Source: Paenisporosarcina indica
Lineage (GTDB): Bacteria; Bacillota; Bacilli; Bacillales_A; Planococcaceae
Length of the DNA: 64,000 nt
NCBI RefSeq assembly: GCF_001939075.1
Contig: NZ_MPTA01000003.1
Location: forward strand, 186,001 to 250,000
Direction: 5' to 3'
The notes below the pieces were generated by a model. The model was not told the origin of the DNA. It saw nothing but the letters and a program-made list of their open reading frames with translations, and did not search any database. Of this stretch, positions 1 through 8,820 are shown in pieces (positions within the stretch are counted from its first letter, which is position 1; each line of letters begins with the position of its first letter). A program made the position numbers and the translations under genes.

Positions 1-491
1 CTCTTTAAAAGAGTATTTTGCAATGATGAACCCTTGGCATAATCGTTTGTTACATGCAATAATTTCTCGGCCATCCCGTAATAGACATTAATTTCACGAG
101 GATGAATCGGCCATTTATTTAGCTCTTCTCGAATTGGTCTTGGAGTTGCCGCATTCCAAAATAATGACCTTCCCCCAAGAGCGTATACCATTCTGGCTCC
201 TGAAAATTGTGGTAAACGTTCACCAATCGGAGTTGAATTATCAGGTAGTAGTTCGTCTCTCGCAGTATATACATTCTGCGTAGGGATGTTAAGTGAATGA
301 GAATGAAATAACTTATCTCCCATTTCAATAATTCCAATTTTTTTCGCACCTTGATTTTTCCACAGTTCACAAAGCCTCTGCAAGGTCGCTCCTCCACCAG
401 GACCGCTTCCCACAATGAGAACATCGTAATTTGTCCCTGCCATTTCTTCAAGTGTTTTGGTTGGAATCCAATTATTCTTATATTTCACCAC
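1..491 (-). CDS. GMC-family oxidoreductase, N-terminal part (cut by window edge)
   Basis: The minus-strand frame reads IPTKTLEEMAGTNYDVLIVG followed by SGPGGGATL, an FAD-binding GxGxxGG fingerprint. Further on it has ALGGRSLFWNAATPR, the substrate-side motif typical of glucose-methanol-choline (GMC) flavoprotein oxidoreductases. These enzymes oxidise alcohols or sugars with FAD. Only about 160 residues are inside the window and the C-terminus lies beyond position 1. The start is uncertain: the frame is open back to a TTG at 563, and the GTG at 491 is the most convenient start close to the conserved region, but neither has a clear ribosome binding site. Which substrate it acts on cannot be said. 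Confidence 0.75.
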   Translation of the reverse strand, partial: MVKYKNNWIPTKTLEEMAGTNYDVLIVGSGPGGGATLQRLCELWKNQGAKKIGIIEMGDKLFHSHSLNIPTQNVYTARDELLPDNSTPIGERLPQFSGARMVYALGGRSLFWNAATPRPIREELNKWPIHPREINVYYGMAEKLLHVTNDYAKGSSLQNTLLK

Positions 492-633
492 AGTAGACGT
501 GCACACCCCTTCACATTTCACATCCTTTTTAAGGTATGTTCTACTGTTTGTCCTGAATGACAATAATTAAAAACAATTTTTCAAAGAACTTCCTAACTCT
601 TTTCCCATGAGTTTCTTCTATAAAAGAATGTCT

Positions 634-671
634 TGTCCCAGAACAATATAAAATTGTTTTGGGACATTTTT
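634..671 (+). terminator. Terminator-like hairpin between divergent genes
   Basis: TGTCCCAGAACAAT pairs with ATTGTTTTGGGACA (13 of 14 positions) around a 5-base loop and is followed by TTTTT. It reads on the plus strand although no plus-strand gene precedes it in the window. The rest of 492-909 is AT-rich and must hold the qox promoter; no other gene was seen there. Confidence 0.6.
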
Positions 672-909
672 CATTCAATCCTATGGTATATATGTATATT
701 TTTTACATATATCTTTAAAGTTCACAAATGTGTAACGGAACTATGTTAATTTGTTCATACCTTAATGAACATTGTGTGAAGTAAGATTTTATCGGTATGT
801 TTATTTAATTTTCGAGAATATGATAGAGGCACAGAGAGAAAACATCTGTTTGCTTTTCGTTTCTCTAAACAGCTATGTATATATGAATAGATTAGAAAGG
901 GGTTCAACT

Positions 910-1833
910 ATGAGAATAAAAATGAAGTTAATGTATTTAACGATAGTTTGTACGATTGCCACTGTGTTAGCTGGTTGTGAACCATTGCTAGTTTTAGATC
1001 CGAAAGGTCCTCAAGCAAAAACGCAGGCTGATGATATTATGCTTTCCATTTGGCTTATGTCAGCTATAGTCATTGTCGTTTTAGCGATATTAATATTTGT
1101 TTTAATTAAATACCGTGCTTCTAATCAAAGTGAAGATTACGAACCACCACATATTGAAGGAAGTCCTCTTGTAGAAGCAATCTGTATTGGGATTCCAATT
1201 ATTATCGTTATTTTCCTTTCAATCGTTTCTGTGGAAAGTAACTATAAAGTAGAGGCAACTCCTGCAGGATATGAGGATCAAGAACCAATTGTCATTTACG
1301 CTTCTTCTTCAAACTGGAAATGGCATTTTAGTTATCCCGAACAGGATATCGAAACAGTTAATTACTTATACATTCCTGCAAACCGTGCAATTGAATTCAA
1401 ATTGTATTCCTATGGACCAATTACTAGCTTCTGGATTCCACAATTGGGTGGACAAAAGTATGCTATGTCCGATATGGTCACTACTTTACATTTAGCAGCT
1501 GATGCAGAAGGTGAATTTATGGGTAGAAATGCAAACTTCAGCGGTGCTGGATTTGCGGAAAATACATTTGAAGTTACTTCCATGTCTCAGGCTGATTTTG
1601 ATGAATGGGTAGACGAAGTACATGAAACAGCTGACCCACTTACAGATGAAAAATTTGAAGAGTTATTAGAGCCAGGACATCTTGGTCGTTCAACTTATAC
1701 TGGTACTCACTTAGAGTTCTCACCAGCTCCTGAACATGACCATGGCTCAACTGATTCTGAAGTTGAAGAACCAAAACAAGAAGATCATACAGATCATGAA
1801 TCTGGAAAGCAAACAAATCATGACAATCATTAA
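910..1833 (+). CDS. qoxA: Quinol oxidase (aa3-600 type) subunit II
   Basis: This is the membrane-anchored subunit II of the menaquinol oxidase that reduces oxygen to water and pumps protons. A lipoprotein signal with lipobox LAGC is followed by two membrane helices and an extracytoplasmic cupredoxin-like domain (SSNWKWHFSYPEQD; YGPITSFWIPQLGGQ). The CuA cysteine ligands of cytochrome c oxidases are absent, which fits a quinol oxidase. The ATG at 910 is preceded by GAAAGGGG; the open frame extends upstream to 772 but without a comparable binding site. The C-terminal 30 residues are rich in His, Asp and Glu. It leads the qoxABCD operon. Confidence 0.95.
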   Translation: MRIKMKLMYLTIVCTIATVLAGCEPLLVLDPKGPQAKTQADDIMLSIWLMSAIVIVVLAILIFVLIKYRASNQSEDYEPPHIEGSPLVEAICIGIPIIIVIFLSIVSVESNYKVEATPAGYEDQEPIVIYASSSNWKWHFSYPEQDIETVNYLYIPANRAIEFKLYSYGPITSFWIPQLGGQKYAMSDMVTTLHLAADAEGEFMGRNANFSGAGFAENTFEVTSMSQADFDEWVDEVHETADPLTDEKFEELLEPGHLGRSTYTGTHLEFSPAPEHDHGSTDSEVEEPKQEDHTDHESGKQTNHDNH

Positions 1834-1877
1834 TCAGTAATCGATTACAGATCTGTCCGCCCCGACAGGAGTAAAAC

Positions 1878-1913
1878 GAATAATTGAGTATTGAAGTTTT
1901 TCACCAATTATTC
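1878..1913 (+). promoter_or_regulatory. Hairpin in the qoxA-qoxB spacer
   Basis: GAATAATTG and CAATTATTC form a 9-bp stem with an 18-base loop in the 181-base spacer between qoxA and qoxB, followed by TTATTCC. It could be an RNA stability or processing element, or a partial terminator that sets subunit ratios; this is inference only. Confidence 0.35.
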
Positions 1914-2014
1914 TTATTCCCTCGAGGGGAAAACAGCAAGCTTAAGTTAGACAATCTTGCCAACTTAAATCTTCAAGATACAAGCAACATATTCCTGAAA
2001 GGAGCTACAAAAGT

Positions 2015-3964
2015 ATGGATTTCTTTAATCGCTTTGCCGTACCACATCCAAGCTTTTTAATATACGGAGCAATGGTTTCTATTGCTATAGCAATGATAGC
2101 CGTAGTCGTAGGAATCACTTACTTTAAGAAATGGGGATACCTTTGGCGCGAATGGCTAACTACAGTAGATCATAAGCGAATTGGTATTATGTATTTAATA
2201 GTTGCTCTACTTATGCTATTCCGTGGTGGAGTAGATGCAATAATGATGCGCTATCAGCTTTCAATGCCTGATAACACATTTCTAGATTCACAGCATTATA
2301 ACGAAGTTTTCACTACACACGGGATCGTCATGATCCTATTTATGGCTATGCCGTTCATCACGTTCTTCTTTAACTATCTTATTCCGTTACAAATTGGAGC
2401 TCGTGATGTAGCATTCCCTCGTTTAAATGCACTTAGTTTCTGGTTATTCTTTATGGGTGCAATGCTATTTAATATGTCCTTTGTAGTAGGTGGATCACCT
2501 GATTCAGGTTGGACTTCTTATTTCCCACTTGCAGGCAATGAATTCAGTACATCAGTAGGTACGAATTATTATATGATAGCTATTCAAATAGCTGGTATGG
2601 GTACATTAATGACTGGTATAAACTTTATAACTACTATTCTTAAAATGAGAGCACCTGGTATGAAATTAATGAAAATGCCAATGTTCACATGGTCGGCATT
2701 TATTGCTAATGTCATAGTTGTTTTCGCTTTCCCAGTCTTAACAGTTCTTCTTGCAATGGGAACAATGGATCGACTATTCGGAACTAATTTCTTTACAACT
2801 GACAATGGTGGTATGGATATGCTATGGGCGAACTTGTTCTGGGTTTGGGGACATCCTGAGGTGTATATCTTAATCTTACCTGCATTCGGTCTGTATAGTG
2901 AGATCATTTCAACCTTTGCACGTCGTAATCTCTATGGCTATAAATCCATGGTTGCATCTATGGTCGTCATCTCAATATTCTCATTTCTCGTCTGGGCTCA
3001 CCATTTCTTTACAATGGGTCAAGGACCACTTACTAACAGTATATTCTCTATCACCACAATGGCGATAGCTGTTCCGACCGGGGTTAAAATATTTAACTGG
3101 CTATTCACGCTTTGGAAAGGGAAGATTGTATTTACAACCCCAATGTTATACTCCATACTCTTCATCCCTTTGTTCACATTAGGTGGAGTTACAGGAGTTA
3201 TGCTCGCGATGTCAGCTGCAGATTATCAATATCATAATACAATGTTCTTGGTTGCCCACTTCCATAACGTAATTATTCCTGGAGTTGTTTACGCTATGAT
3301 AGCTGGTTTAACTTTCTACTGGCCTAAAATGTTTGGCTTCATGCTAAACGAAAAACTGGGTAAATGGACTGCATGGCTACTTTCAGTCGGCTTTGTATTA
3401 GCCTTTATACCAATGTATATTACTGGATTAGATGGTCAAGCACGACGTATGTATACGTACTCTGAATCAACTGGTTTTAGTACGTTAAATATGGTTTCAT
3501 TTATCGGTGCTGCAATTATGGCAGTTGCGTTTGCTTTACTTGTTTACAATATTTACTATAGTATTCGATATGCTTCTAGAGATATTGGTAGTGACCCTTG
3601 GGATGCACGCTCGCTTGAATGGGCTACTCACACTCCAGTACCAGAATATAACTTTGCAATTATTCCCGAAGTAGCATCAACAGAAGCATTTTGGGATTCC
3701 AAGAAAAAAGGACATGAATTATTTAAAGGTAAAATCGAAAAAATTCATATGCCAAATAACAGTCCGTTACCGTTTATTATGAGTTGTATTTTCTTTGTGT
3801 TTGGATTCTCTATGGTATTCAGCATATGGCCTGTGGCGATTATCGCCTTGATCGGTATTTTGGCTTGTCTGACTTATCGTTCATTCGAAAAGGATCATGG
3901 TCGCTATATCTCCGTTGAGGAAATTGAAGAAACTGAAGCAAAATTGCGAGGTGCTAAAAAATGA
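2015..3964 (+). CDS. qoxB: Quinol oxidase subunit I
   Basis: Catalytic heme-copper subunit of the aa3-600 menaquinol oxidase. The heme-copper signatures are visible: THGIVMILF (low-spin heme ligand region), WGHPEVY (CuB histidine and the cross-linked tyrosine), WAHHFF (two CuB histidines) and AHFHNV (heme a3 and heme a ligands). At 649 residues with many membrane helices it has the expected length. Start ATG has AAAGGAG at good distance. Its stop overlaps the qoxC start by four bases (ATGA), so the two are translationally coupled. Confidence 0.97.
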   Translation: MDFFNRFAVPHPSFLIYGAMVSIAIAMIAVVVGITYFKKWGYLWREWLTTVDHKRIGIMYLIVALLMLFRGGVDAIMMRYQLSMPDNTFLDSQHYNEVFTTHGIVMILFMAMPFITFFFNYLIPLQIGARDVAFPRLNALSFWLFFMGAMLFNMSFVVGGSPDSGWTSYFPLAGNEFSTSVGTNYYMIAIQIAGMGTLMTGINFITTILKMRAPGMKLMKMPMFTWSAFIANVIVVFAFPVLTVLLAMGTMDRLFGTNFFTTDNGGMDMLWANLFWVWGHPEVYILILPAFGLYSEIISTFARRNLYGYKSMVASMVVISIFSFLVWAHHFFTMGQGPLTNSIFSITTMAIAVPTGVKIFNWLFTLWKGKIVFTTPMLYSILFIPLFTLGGVTGVMLAMSAADYQYHNTMFLVAHFHNVIIPGVVYAMIAGLTFYWPKMFGFMLNEKLGKWTAWLLSVGFVLAFIPMYITGLDGQARRMYTYSESTGFSTLNMVSFIGAAIMAVAFALLVYNIYYSIRYASRDIGSDPWDARSLEWATHTPVPEYNFAIIPEVASTEAFWDSKKKGHELFKGKIEKIHMPNNSPLPFIMSCIFFVFGFSMVFSIWPVAIIALIGILACLTYRSFEKDHGRYISVEEIEETEAKLRGAKK

Positions 3965-4557
3965 AGGTAGATAACTCGCTTCCGCTTGAATATAGTACGG
4001 AAGAAAATAGCTTGAAAATCTTAGGTTTTTGGATATTCCTAGGTGCTGAAATCATGCTATTCGCAACGCTTTTCACTGCATATTTCACTTTAGAAAATCG
4101 TATAGGCAATGGCCCTTCTGGTGCAGAAATTTTTGAGATCTCACCAGTCTTAGTTGAAACAATTTTACTTTTAACGAGTAGTTTCGTTATTGGTCTCGGG
4201 ATTCATGCTATGCGGTTAGGTAACAAAAAGGCAATGATGATCTTTTTTTCAATCACCCTATTACTGGGTGCTGGATTTTTAGGCTTCGAAATATATGAAT
4301 TTATACACTATGTTCATGTAGGTGCAACTTTACAAACAAGTGCATTCACTGCCATTCTGTTAACTACACTGGGAACACATGGTTTACATGTAACATTTGG
4401 TTTAGTCTGGGGATTATTTATCCTTATTCAGATTAAAAAACGTGGATTGACGCCAGAAACAGCCAATAAATCATTTATCTTCTCACTATATTGGCATTTC
4501 TTAGATATCATTTGGATATTTATATTTAGCTTCATCTACTTGAAAGGAATGATGTAA
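3961..4557 (+). CDS. qoxC: Quinol oxidase subunit III
   Basis: Subunit III of the quinol oxidase, 198 residues with about five membrane helices. [15 protein letters not shown] near the N-terminus, [12 protein letters not shown] in the middle and [14 protein letters not shown] at the end are characteristic of heme-copper oxidase subunit III. It overlaps qoxB by four bases and ends one base before qoxD, consistent with a single transcript. Confidence 0.96.
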   Translation: MKVDNSLPLEYSTEENSLKILGFWIFLGAEIMLFATLFTAYFTLENRIGNGPSGAEIFEISPVLVETILLLTSSFVIGLGIHAMRLGNKKAMMIFFSITLLLGAGFLGFEIYEFIHYVHVGATLQTSAFTAILLTTLGTHGLHVTFGLVWGLFILIQIKKRGLTPETANKSFIFSLYWHFLDIIWIFIFSFIYLKGMM

Positions 4558-4558
4558 T

Positions 4559-4840
4559 ATGAAAGAATTATTCCCTTTAAAACAAGTAATGGGCTTTGTA
4601 TTTTCTTTAGTACTCACGGCAGTGGCACTAATAGCTTACTTCACTGATATGTCATTCTCGTTAGGCATGACTATTCTTCTCCTGACAGCATTTATACAAG
4701 CTGGTCTTCAAATAGTTGTATTCATGCATGCTGGAGAGACAAATGATAAAAAGTCAATTTACACTAATATATATTACGGAGTACTTATTGCCTTAATTAC
4801 AATCTTCGGTACATTATTAGTCATGGTCTGGGATATGTAA
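4559..4840 (+). CDS. qoxD: Quinol oxidase subunit IV
   Basis: Small 93-residue membrane subunit with three predicted helices, last gene of the qox operon. The central ILLLTAFIQAGLQIVVFMH stretch matches the cytochrome o/aa3 subunit IV family. A hairpin terminator lies 10 bases past its stop. Confidence 0.94.
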   Translation: MKELFPLKQVMGFVFSLVLTAVALIAYFTDMSFSLGMTILLLTAFIQAGLQIVVFMHAGETNDKKSIYTNIYYGVLIALITIFGTLLVMVWDM

Positions 4841-4849
4841 AAAATGAAA

Positions 4850-4883
4850 AGAGAGTGTCTTTTATTAGACGCTCTCTTTTTTG
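4850..4883. terminator. Terminator of the qox operon, probably bidirectional
   Basis: AGAGAGTGTCT and AGACGCTCTCT form an 11-bp stem (10 of 11 paired) with a 6-base loop, followed by T6 on the plus strand and flanked by A-rich sequence on the other side. The 3' end of the convergent minus-strand gene overlaps it. Confidence 0.85.
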
Positions 4884-5098
4884 CAACTTCTAGAATTCAA
4901 AATCATTTCCTCTGTAACCACAAGAAAAATACCCATTAAAAAAACAAACACAGCTCCCATGACAGTTCCAATACCTATTCCAATTGTAGTAGTTAAACCA
5001 GTTCCAAAAGCGCCATATAAAAAAATCACAATTCCTACAGTTAATAGTGCGCTACCTATATAGCTTGTAACTTGTAACATTTTTGAATTTGATTCCAT
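4865..5098 (-). CDS. Small two-helix membrane protein, function unknown
   Basis: A 77-residue protein starting at the ATG at 5098, preceded by GGGAAGGGTGG. The frame is open further upstream, but that part does not look coding and this ATG has the binding site. It has a short polar N-terminus, a helix (TVGIVIFLYGAFGTGL), a glycine-rich turn, a second helix (GAVFVFLMGIFLVVTEEM) and a basic tail. No family was recognised. Its last codons lie inside the qox terminator stem, so the convergent genes share a terminator. Confidence 0.55.
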   Translation of the reverse strand: MESNSKMLQVTSYIGSALLTVGIVIFLYGAFGTGLTTTIGIGIGTVMGAVFVFLMGIFLVVTEEMILNSRSCKKESV

Positions 5099-5365
5099 AT
5101 TAACCACCCTTCCCTTTATTATATTATTCACCTCGTTCACAATATTGTCAAACAAATTATGACTGTTTTGTGAACAAGAAATGAAGGGGTTATGGACTAT
5201 ACCGTAAATAATCATCACTTAGGCAATCGCAAAATCAAGTTCTTGATGACCTACTTTAGGATCCATCTCATTACTTTAAGGAAACGTTAACCACCCATAA
5301 ATACAACTGTTTAAAGATCGTTGAACTTTTCCAAGATATATATCCTGCAAAAAGGGTGGATTTTT

Positions 5366-5989
5366 TTATTTATCCAAACTTCTATTATTATCATTTTGAA
5401 TGTTGTGTGGTAAATTCCATTTAAAGTAGACTGATAAAATCCTAAAGAAAACGATTACGATTAAGAGAAAAATTGTCGCATAGGGTCCACGTATCAAATC
5501 TAAACCAATGATAAAACCCGCAAATGCTGCCCATAAGGCATAAATTTCCGAACGGAAAATCATTGGTTTTCGACCTGCAAATATATCGCGTATCATCCCA
5601 CCACCTGCTCCTGTCATGGTAGCTGCTACGATTACGGCAATGAATGGTGCATCAATCGAAACCGCATAGTTTGCACCTTGAATGGCGAATGCCGCCAAAC
5701 CAATCGCATCAAAAAATACCACACCCTTTTTCAAATGGCCAATCCATTTATTCGGCCAGATAAAAACGCTGGTAATAGCTAAAAAGGCAAATTCAAATAA
5801 ATAATCTTGCTTCCAAATGTTTTCAATAGGTATTCCAATTAATAGATTGCGAACAAGACCTCCTCCGAATGCTGTCGTAAACCCTAAAAAGTAAACTCCT
5901 AATACATCATAATCTTCTTCCCTTGCGATAAGGGCACCGCTTATAGCGAAAGCAAGGGTACCAATGATGTTAAGAATGTCCCATATCAA
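5366..5989 (-). CDS. TRIC-type cation channel family protein (UPF0126, YvgT/YicG-like)
   Basis: A 207-residue polytopic membrane protein made of two repeats of three helices. Each repeat carries the family's glycine-rich kink motif: FGGGLVRNL and GAGGGMIRDI. Bacterial members of this family are homologous to trimeric intracellular cation channels and conduct monovalent cations, probably potassium; which ion is relevant here is unknown. The start is TTG with an excellent AAAGGAGG ahead of it. It stands alone on the minus strand. Confidence 0.85.
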   Translation of the reverse strand: MIWDILNIIGTLAFAISGALIAREEDYDVLGVYFLGFTTAFGGGLVRNLLIGIPIENIWKQDYLFEFAFLAITSVFIWPNKWIGHLKKGVVFFDAIGLAAFAIQGANYAVSIDAPFIAVIVAATMTGAGGGMIRDIFAGRKPMIFRSEIYALWAAFAGFIIGLDLIRGPYATIFLLIVIVFFRILSVYFKWNLPHNIQNDNNRSLDK

Positions 5990-6105
5990 AGCGCACCCTC
6001 CTTTCCCAATAGTCCCATAGTCAAAAACTCAATCGTAATACACCAAAGCCTGTGGACATCTATTCCACACCAAACTAACAAGTCTATCCTTTTTTCTAAT
6101 CTAAC

Positions 6106-6313
6106 TCATAATAACCGCAAACAACATATCCTACTGTTTGCTACCACGATAAGGGCATCATCACCGACTTTGTCAACAGGAGCATTCGATACTGATGTAT
6201 CTGTCGTTGGAGTTGCATATAATCCAAGTCCAAGACCAAATAGTGCAAATCCAACGATGACGATGATTGTATAAGTAAGGTCAGTAAAAAAGTTATGCCC
6301 ATAACCGCTCCGC
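6106..6313 (-). pseudogene. Fragment of an MFS (DHA2-type) drug exporter
   Basis: The minus-strand frame contains one helix (YTIIVIVGFALFGLGLGLY) followed by ATPTTDTSVSNAPVDKVG. This is a highly recognisable segment of 14-helix MFS multidrug exporters, usually near ATP-S/T-TDTA-SNAP-DKVG-ASGIYKMAS. The match ends after DKVG, and nothing of the rest of the transporter is present on either side. The remnant overlaps the end of the RclA-like gene, so the open frame here is not a gene in its own right. Confidence 0.6.
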
Positions 6314-7645
6314 TCATACGTTGATATCGAATAGGGTATTAAATGTTTCACTCATCACTGGGTGATTGTAAATTTGGTCTCTCAGGAAGGTATAAGGAGC
6401 ATTCAAATCCATCGCCAGTTTCACCAGATTGATTAATTCGGGAGACTCCGGACCGAATAAGCTAGCACCTAAAATTTGATCTGTTTTTTTATCGATGACG
6501 ACTTTGAAGATTCCACGCAAGTCATTGATGACATGCGCTCGTGGATGATCCACAATCGAGAGGTTTCCTTCCAATATGTCGAAACCTTGTTGTTTTGCTT
6601 CTTGCGCCGTTAATCCGATTCTCGACAAAGGCGGATCGATAAAGACAGAGTAGGGAACGTTTTTCCGTTTGGCTAGCGAATATTGTTTCCCCCCAAAAAG
6701 GCTATCCATCACGATGCGGGAGTCGTCGAGTGAGATATAGGTAAATTGCATGCCACCCTTTACGTCACCGAGCGCCCAGACATTCTTTGCTGTAGTTTCG
6801 AGATGGTCGTCCACTTTGATGGCATCTCTTTCTGTCAGTACAATCGTAGTATTCTCAAGGCCCAGATGTTCCACATTCGGTTTTCGGCCGGTTGCAAGCA
6901 ATACCGCATTCGTATTGAGGTTTTCTCCGTTTGACAAAACCACAGTGACTGAGTCTTTTCTGCTTTCCGTTATTTCTTCGGCGTGATTGCCGAAGATGAA
7001 GCGGATCCCTTTTATTTCCATTTCCTTTTGCATTTCGGCAATAATTTCCCGATCTTCGTGGGGCAATAATTCTTCATCTGGTGAAATCAATGTGACATCT
7101 GCACCGAAATTATTGTACATTGAAGCAAATTCAAGGCCGATATAGCCGGCACCGATAATGGCCAATTTTCCGGGTAATTGTTTCCGTTCGATCAATGTCG
7201 TGCTGGTGTAGACCTTATCCGACTTGATATCTCCTTTGATCGGTGGGACAATGCTCGTTGCGCCAGTATTGATGAAGATATGTTCAGCGGTCAATACTTC
7301 TTGCTGCCCGTCAACTGTGATTTCAACTTCTTTGTCGGAGCGGAATTTTGCGGTGGAATTGAAAATGGTGACCTGCTTATTATTTGCGAGGCTTTTGTAG
7401 TTCTTGTTCCGGAGTTTTTCCACGACTTCGTTTTTCCGTTCAATTGCATCTGCATAAGGCACCTGGTGCAAGCCATCATGGACGAGTACTTTGGTTGGGA
7501 TGCAAGCGATATTGATACAAGTCCCGCCATACATTTTAGAATCTTTTTCAACCAGCGCCACTTTCCAATCTTTTGCCGCAAGTTCCCCGGCCAATGTCTT
7601 GCCAGCTTTGCCAAACCCGATAATGAGGGCATCAAAAGTTATCAT
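6314..7645 (-). CDS. RclA/MerA-like FAD-dependent pyridine nucleotide-disulfide oxidoreductase
   Basis: A 443-residue flavoprotein of the class I disulfide reductase family. It shows an N-terminal FAD site (IIGFGKAGKTLAGELA), the redox-active pair in GGTCINIACIPTK, an NAD(P)H site (LAIIGAGYIGLEFAS), the second FAD motif ATGRKPN..., ALGDVKGG, and the C-terminal dimerisation domain with NHPVMSETF. The GGTCINI-CIPTK form and the length match the RclA group, which protects against reactive chlorine and reduces copper(II), better than dihydrolipoamide dehydrogenase or mercuric reductase. Substrate is therefore inferred. By eye the gene is richer in G and C than its neighbours, which may indicate transfer. 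A MerR-type promoter dyad lies just upstream. Confidence 0.8.
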   Translation of the reverse strand: MITFDALIIGFGKAGKTLAGELAAKDWKVALVEKDSKMYGGTCINIACIPTKVLVHDGLHQVPYADAIERKNEVVEKLRNKNYKSLANNKQVTIFNSTAKFRSDKEVEITVDGQQEVLTAEHIFINTGATSIVPPIKGDIKSDKVYTSTTLIERKQLPGKLAIIGAGYIGLEFASMYNNFGADVTLISPDEELLPHEDREIIAEMQKEMEIKGIRFIFGNHAEEITESRKDSVTVVLSNGENLNTNAVLLATGRKPNVEHLGLENTTIVLTERDAIKVDDHLETTAKNVWALGDVKGGMQFTYISLDDSRIVMDSLFGGKQYSLAKRKNVPYSVFIDPPLSRIGLTAQEAKQQGFDILEGNLSIVDHPRAHVINDLRGIFKVVIDKKTDQILGASLFGPESPELINLVKLAMDLNAPYTFLRDQIYNHPVMSETFNTLFDINV

Positions 7646-7694
7646 AAATAATCACCTTTCCGTCTTTAAGTCGTTTCGGATATACATTTTGTTT

Positions 7695-7727
7695 TCTATA
7701 AGCTTTACCCTAAAGGGGTGTAAGCAA
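7695..7727 (-). promoter_or_regulatory. Putative MerR-type promoter dyad of the flavoprotein gene
   Basis: On the minus strand a -35-like TTGCTT (7727-7722) and a -10-like TATAGA (7700-7695) are separated by about 20-21 bases, longer than normal. The spacer is filled by an imperfect dyad with the inner core ACCCCTTTAGGGT. Long spacers with a central dyad are the hallmark of MerR-activated promoters. No merR gene is visible nearby. Confidence 0.35.
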
Positions 7728-8057
7728 ACGGTTTTCTTGTTAATGGATGAGGTAAGCATCATAAACAAAAAGACTTGAAACGAAGTCGATAGTATCCAAC
7801 TTTGTCTATAGTCTGAAACATTGGCTGGGATAGCATTGGTAAGTCCCAAGGCAACTAATGGGTATTTTATGTAGTTTTCATGAAGCAATGAATATAGTTG
7901 ACATAACATCCGGAGTAGAAAGTCATCAACCTTTATTACTCCATAAGAAAACATATTAAATCAGCAGAGCAGACCTAGGCACATTGCTTAGATGTGGTAG
8001 CTTTGGGATCTTGAATCCGTTAAAAAACCGAACTACTTCACCACCCTAAATTCTCCT
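7728..8057. other. Intergenic stretch without a supportable gene
   Basis: A minus-strand open frame of 100 codons (7652-7954) crosses this stretch and the flavoprotein promoter. It has no recognisable domain and does not look conserved, so it is not called. Nothing else was seen. Confidence 0.4.
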
Positions 8058-8092
8058 CAAAAAAAGATGCACCTCAGACGAGATGCATCTTC
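8058..8092 (-). terminator. Terminator of the FAH-nhaC-gntR operon
   Basis: On the minus strand AAGATGCA and TGCATCTT form an 8-bp stem with a 12-base loop, followed by a run of seven T. It sits directly after the stop of the GntR gene. Confidence 0.85.
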
Positions 8093-8093
8093 T

Positions 8094-8810
8094 TTATGCC
8101 TTCTTAAAATACCCTTGAACAATCCCTATATGCTCCTCCATCAACTTACGAGCTGCTTCAGCGTTCCGCCCCTCCAGTGCCTTACAAATTTGCTGGTGGT
8201 ATTCTAATGAATCCTTCATGACACTCTTGACCAGTGTTTGTTCCTGGTGCATGCCAAGCACCTTTTGTGATTGGACTACTAAGTTACTGATGGAATGATA
8301 GATATCCAGAAGTACTTTATTTCCCGCAGCATTAGCTATCCGCTCGTGAAAAAGGACGTTGGACTCTACATAGTTAGCCTGGTCACCCGACAAAACAGCT
8401 TTTTCCATCAGTTCGACGGTCATTCGAATTCCTGCCAACTCTTCTTCCGTTGACCGCCGCGCTGTGAGATAAGCCATTTCTTTCTCAATCATCCTCCGAG
8501 CTTCGTAGATTTCATCCCACTCAGCTTCGGATACGTAGAATTGATAGACCAGCGATTCGGCGTAGGCATTATTGAAGTTTGTGGAAATGAAAGTACCTTT
8601 CGGTGAGCGCTCAATTAGTCCGATTGATTCCAATCCTTTGAGCGCCTCACGTAAGGTCGTCCGTCCGACTTCGAACATATCCATCATATCCCGCTCTGGT
8701 GGAAGGCGATCTCCCGCCTTCAAGTGTCCGCTTAAGAACAGGTCTTTTATTTGGTTCACTATATGGTCTCCGACTTTCAATCTCTTCACCGGCTCAATCA
8801 ACAGAATCAC
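8094..8810 (-). CDS. GntR-family regulator, FCD (FadR) subfamily
   Basis: A 238-residue transcription factor. The N-terminal winged helix shows the GntR signature (LKAGDRLPPERDM, VGRTTLREALKGLE, GLIERSPKGTFIS). The C-terminal all-helical FCD domain (from about residue 90) binds a small organic acid or related ligand, usually through histidines such as those in LFHERIA and EYHQQI. The start is GTG with AGGAT ahead. It is the last gene of a three-gene operon with an antiporter and an FAH hydrolase, so it probably controls that operon through the operator at 11404-11424 in response to the metabolite being imported or degraded. Confidence 0.88.
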   Translation of the reverse strand: MILLIEPVKRLKVGDHIVNQIKDLFLSGHLKAGDRLPPERDMMDMFEVGRTTLREALKGLESIGLIERSPKGTFISTNFNNAYAESLVYQFYVSEAEWDEIYEARRMIEKEMAYLTARRSTEEELAGIRMTVELMEKAVLSGDQANYVESNVLFHERIANAAGNKVLLDIYHSISNLVVQSQKVLGMHQEQTLVKSVMKDSLEYHQQICKALEGRNAEAARKLMEEHIGIVQGYFKKA

Positions 8811-8820
8811 CTATCCTAAC

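Noticed and set aside
119-451. 110-codon minus-strand open frame at the left edge
   Set aside because: Wrong frame. The adjacent frame carries the GMC flavoprotein motifs over the same bases.
7652-7954. 100-codon minus-strand frame upstream of the flavoprotein gene
   Set aside because: It spans the flavoprotein promoter and leader, and the translated sequence has no domain character.
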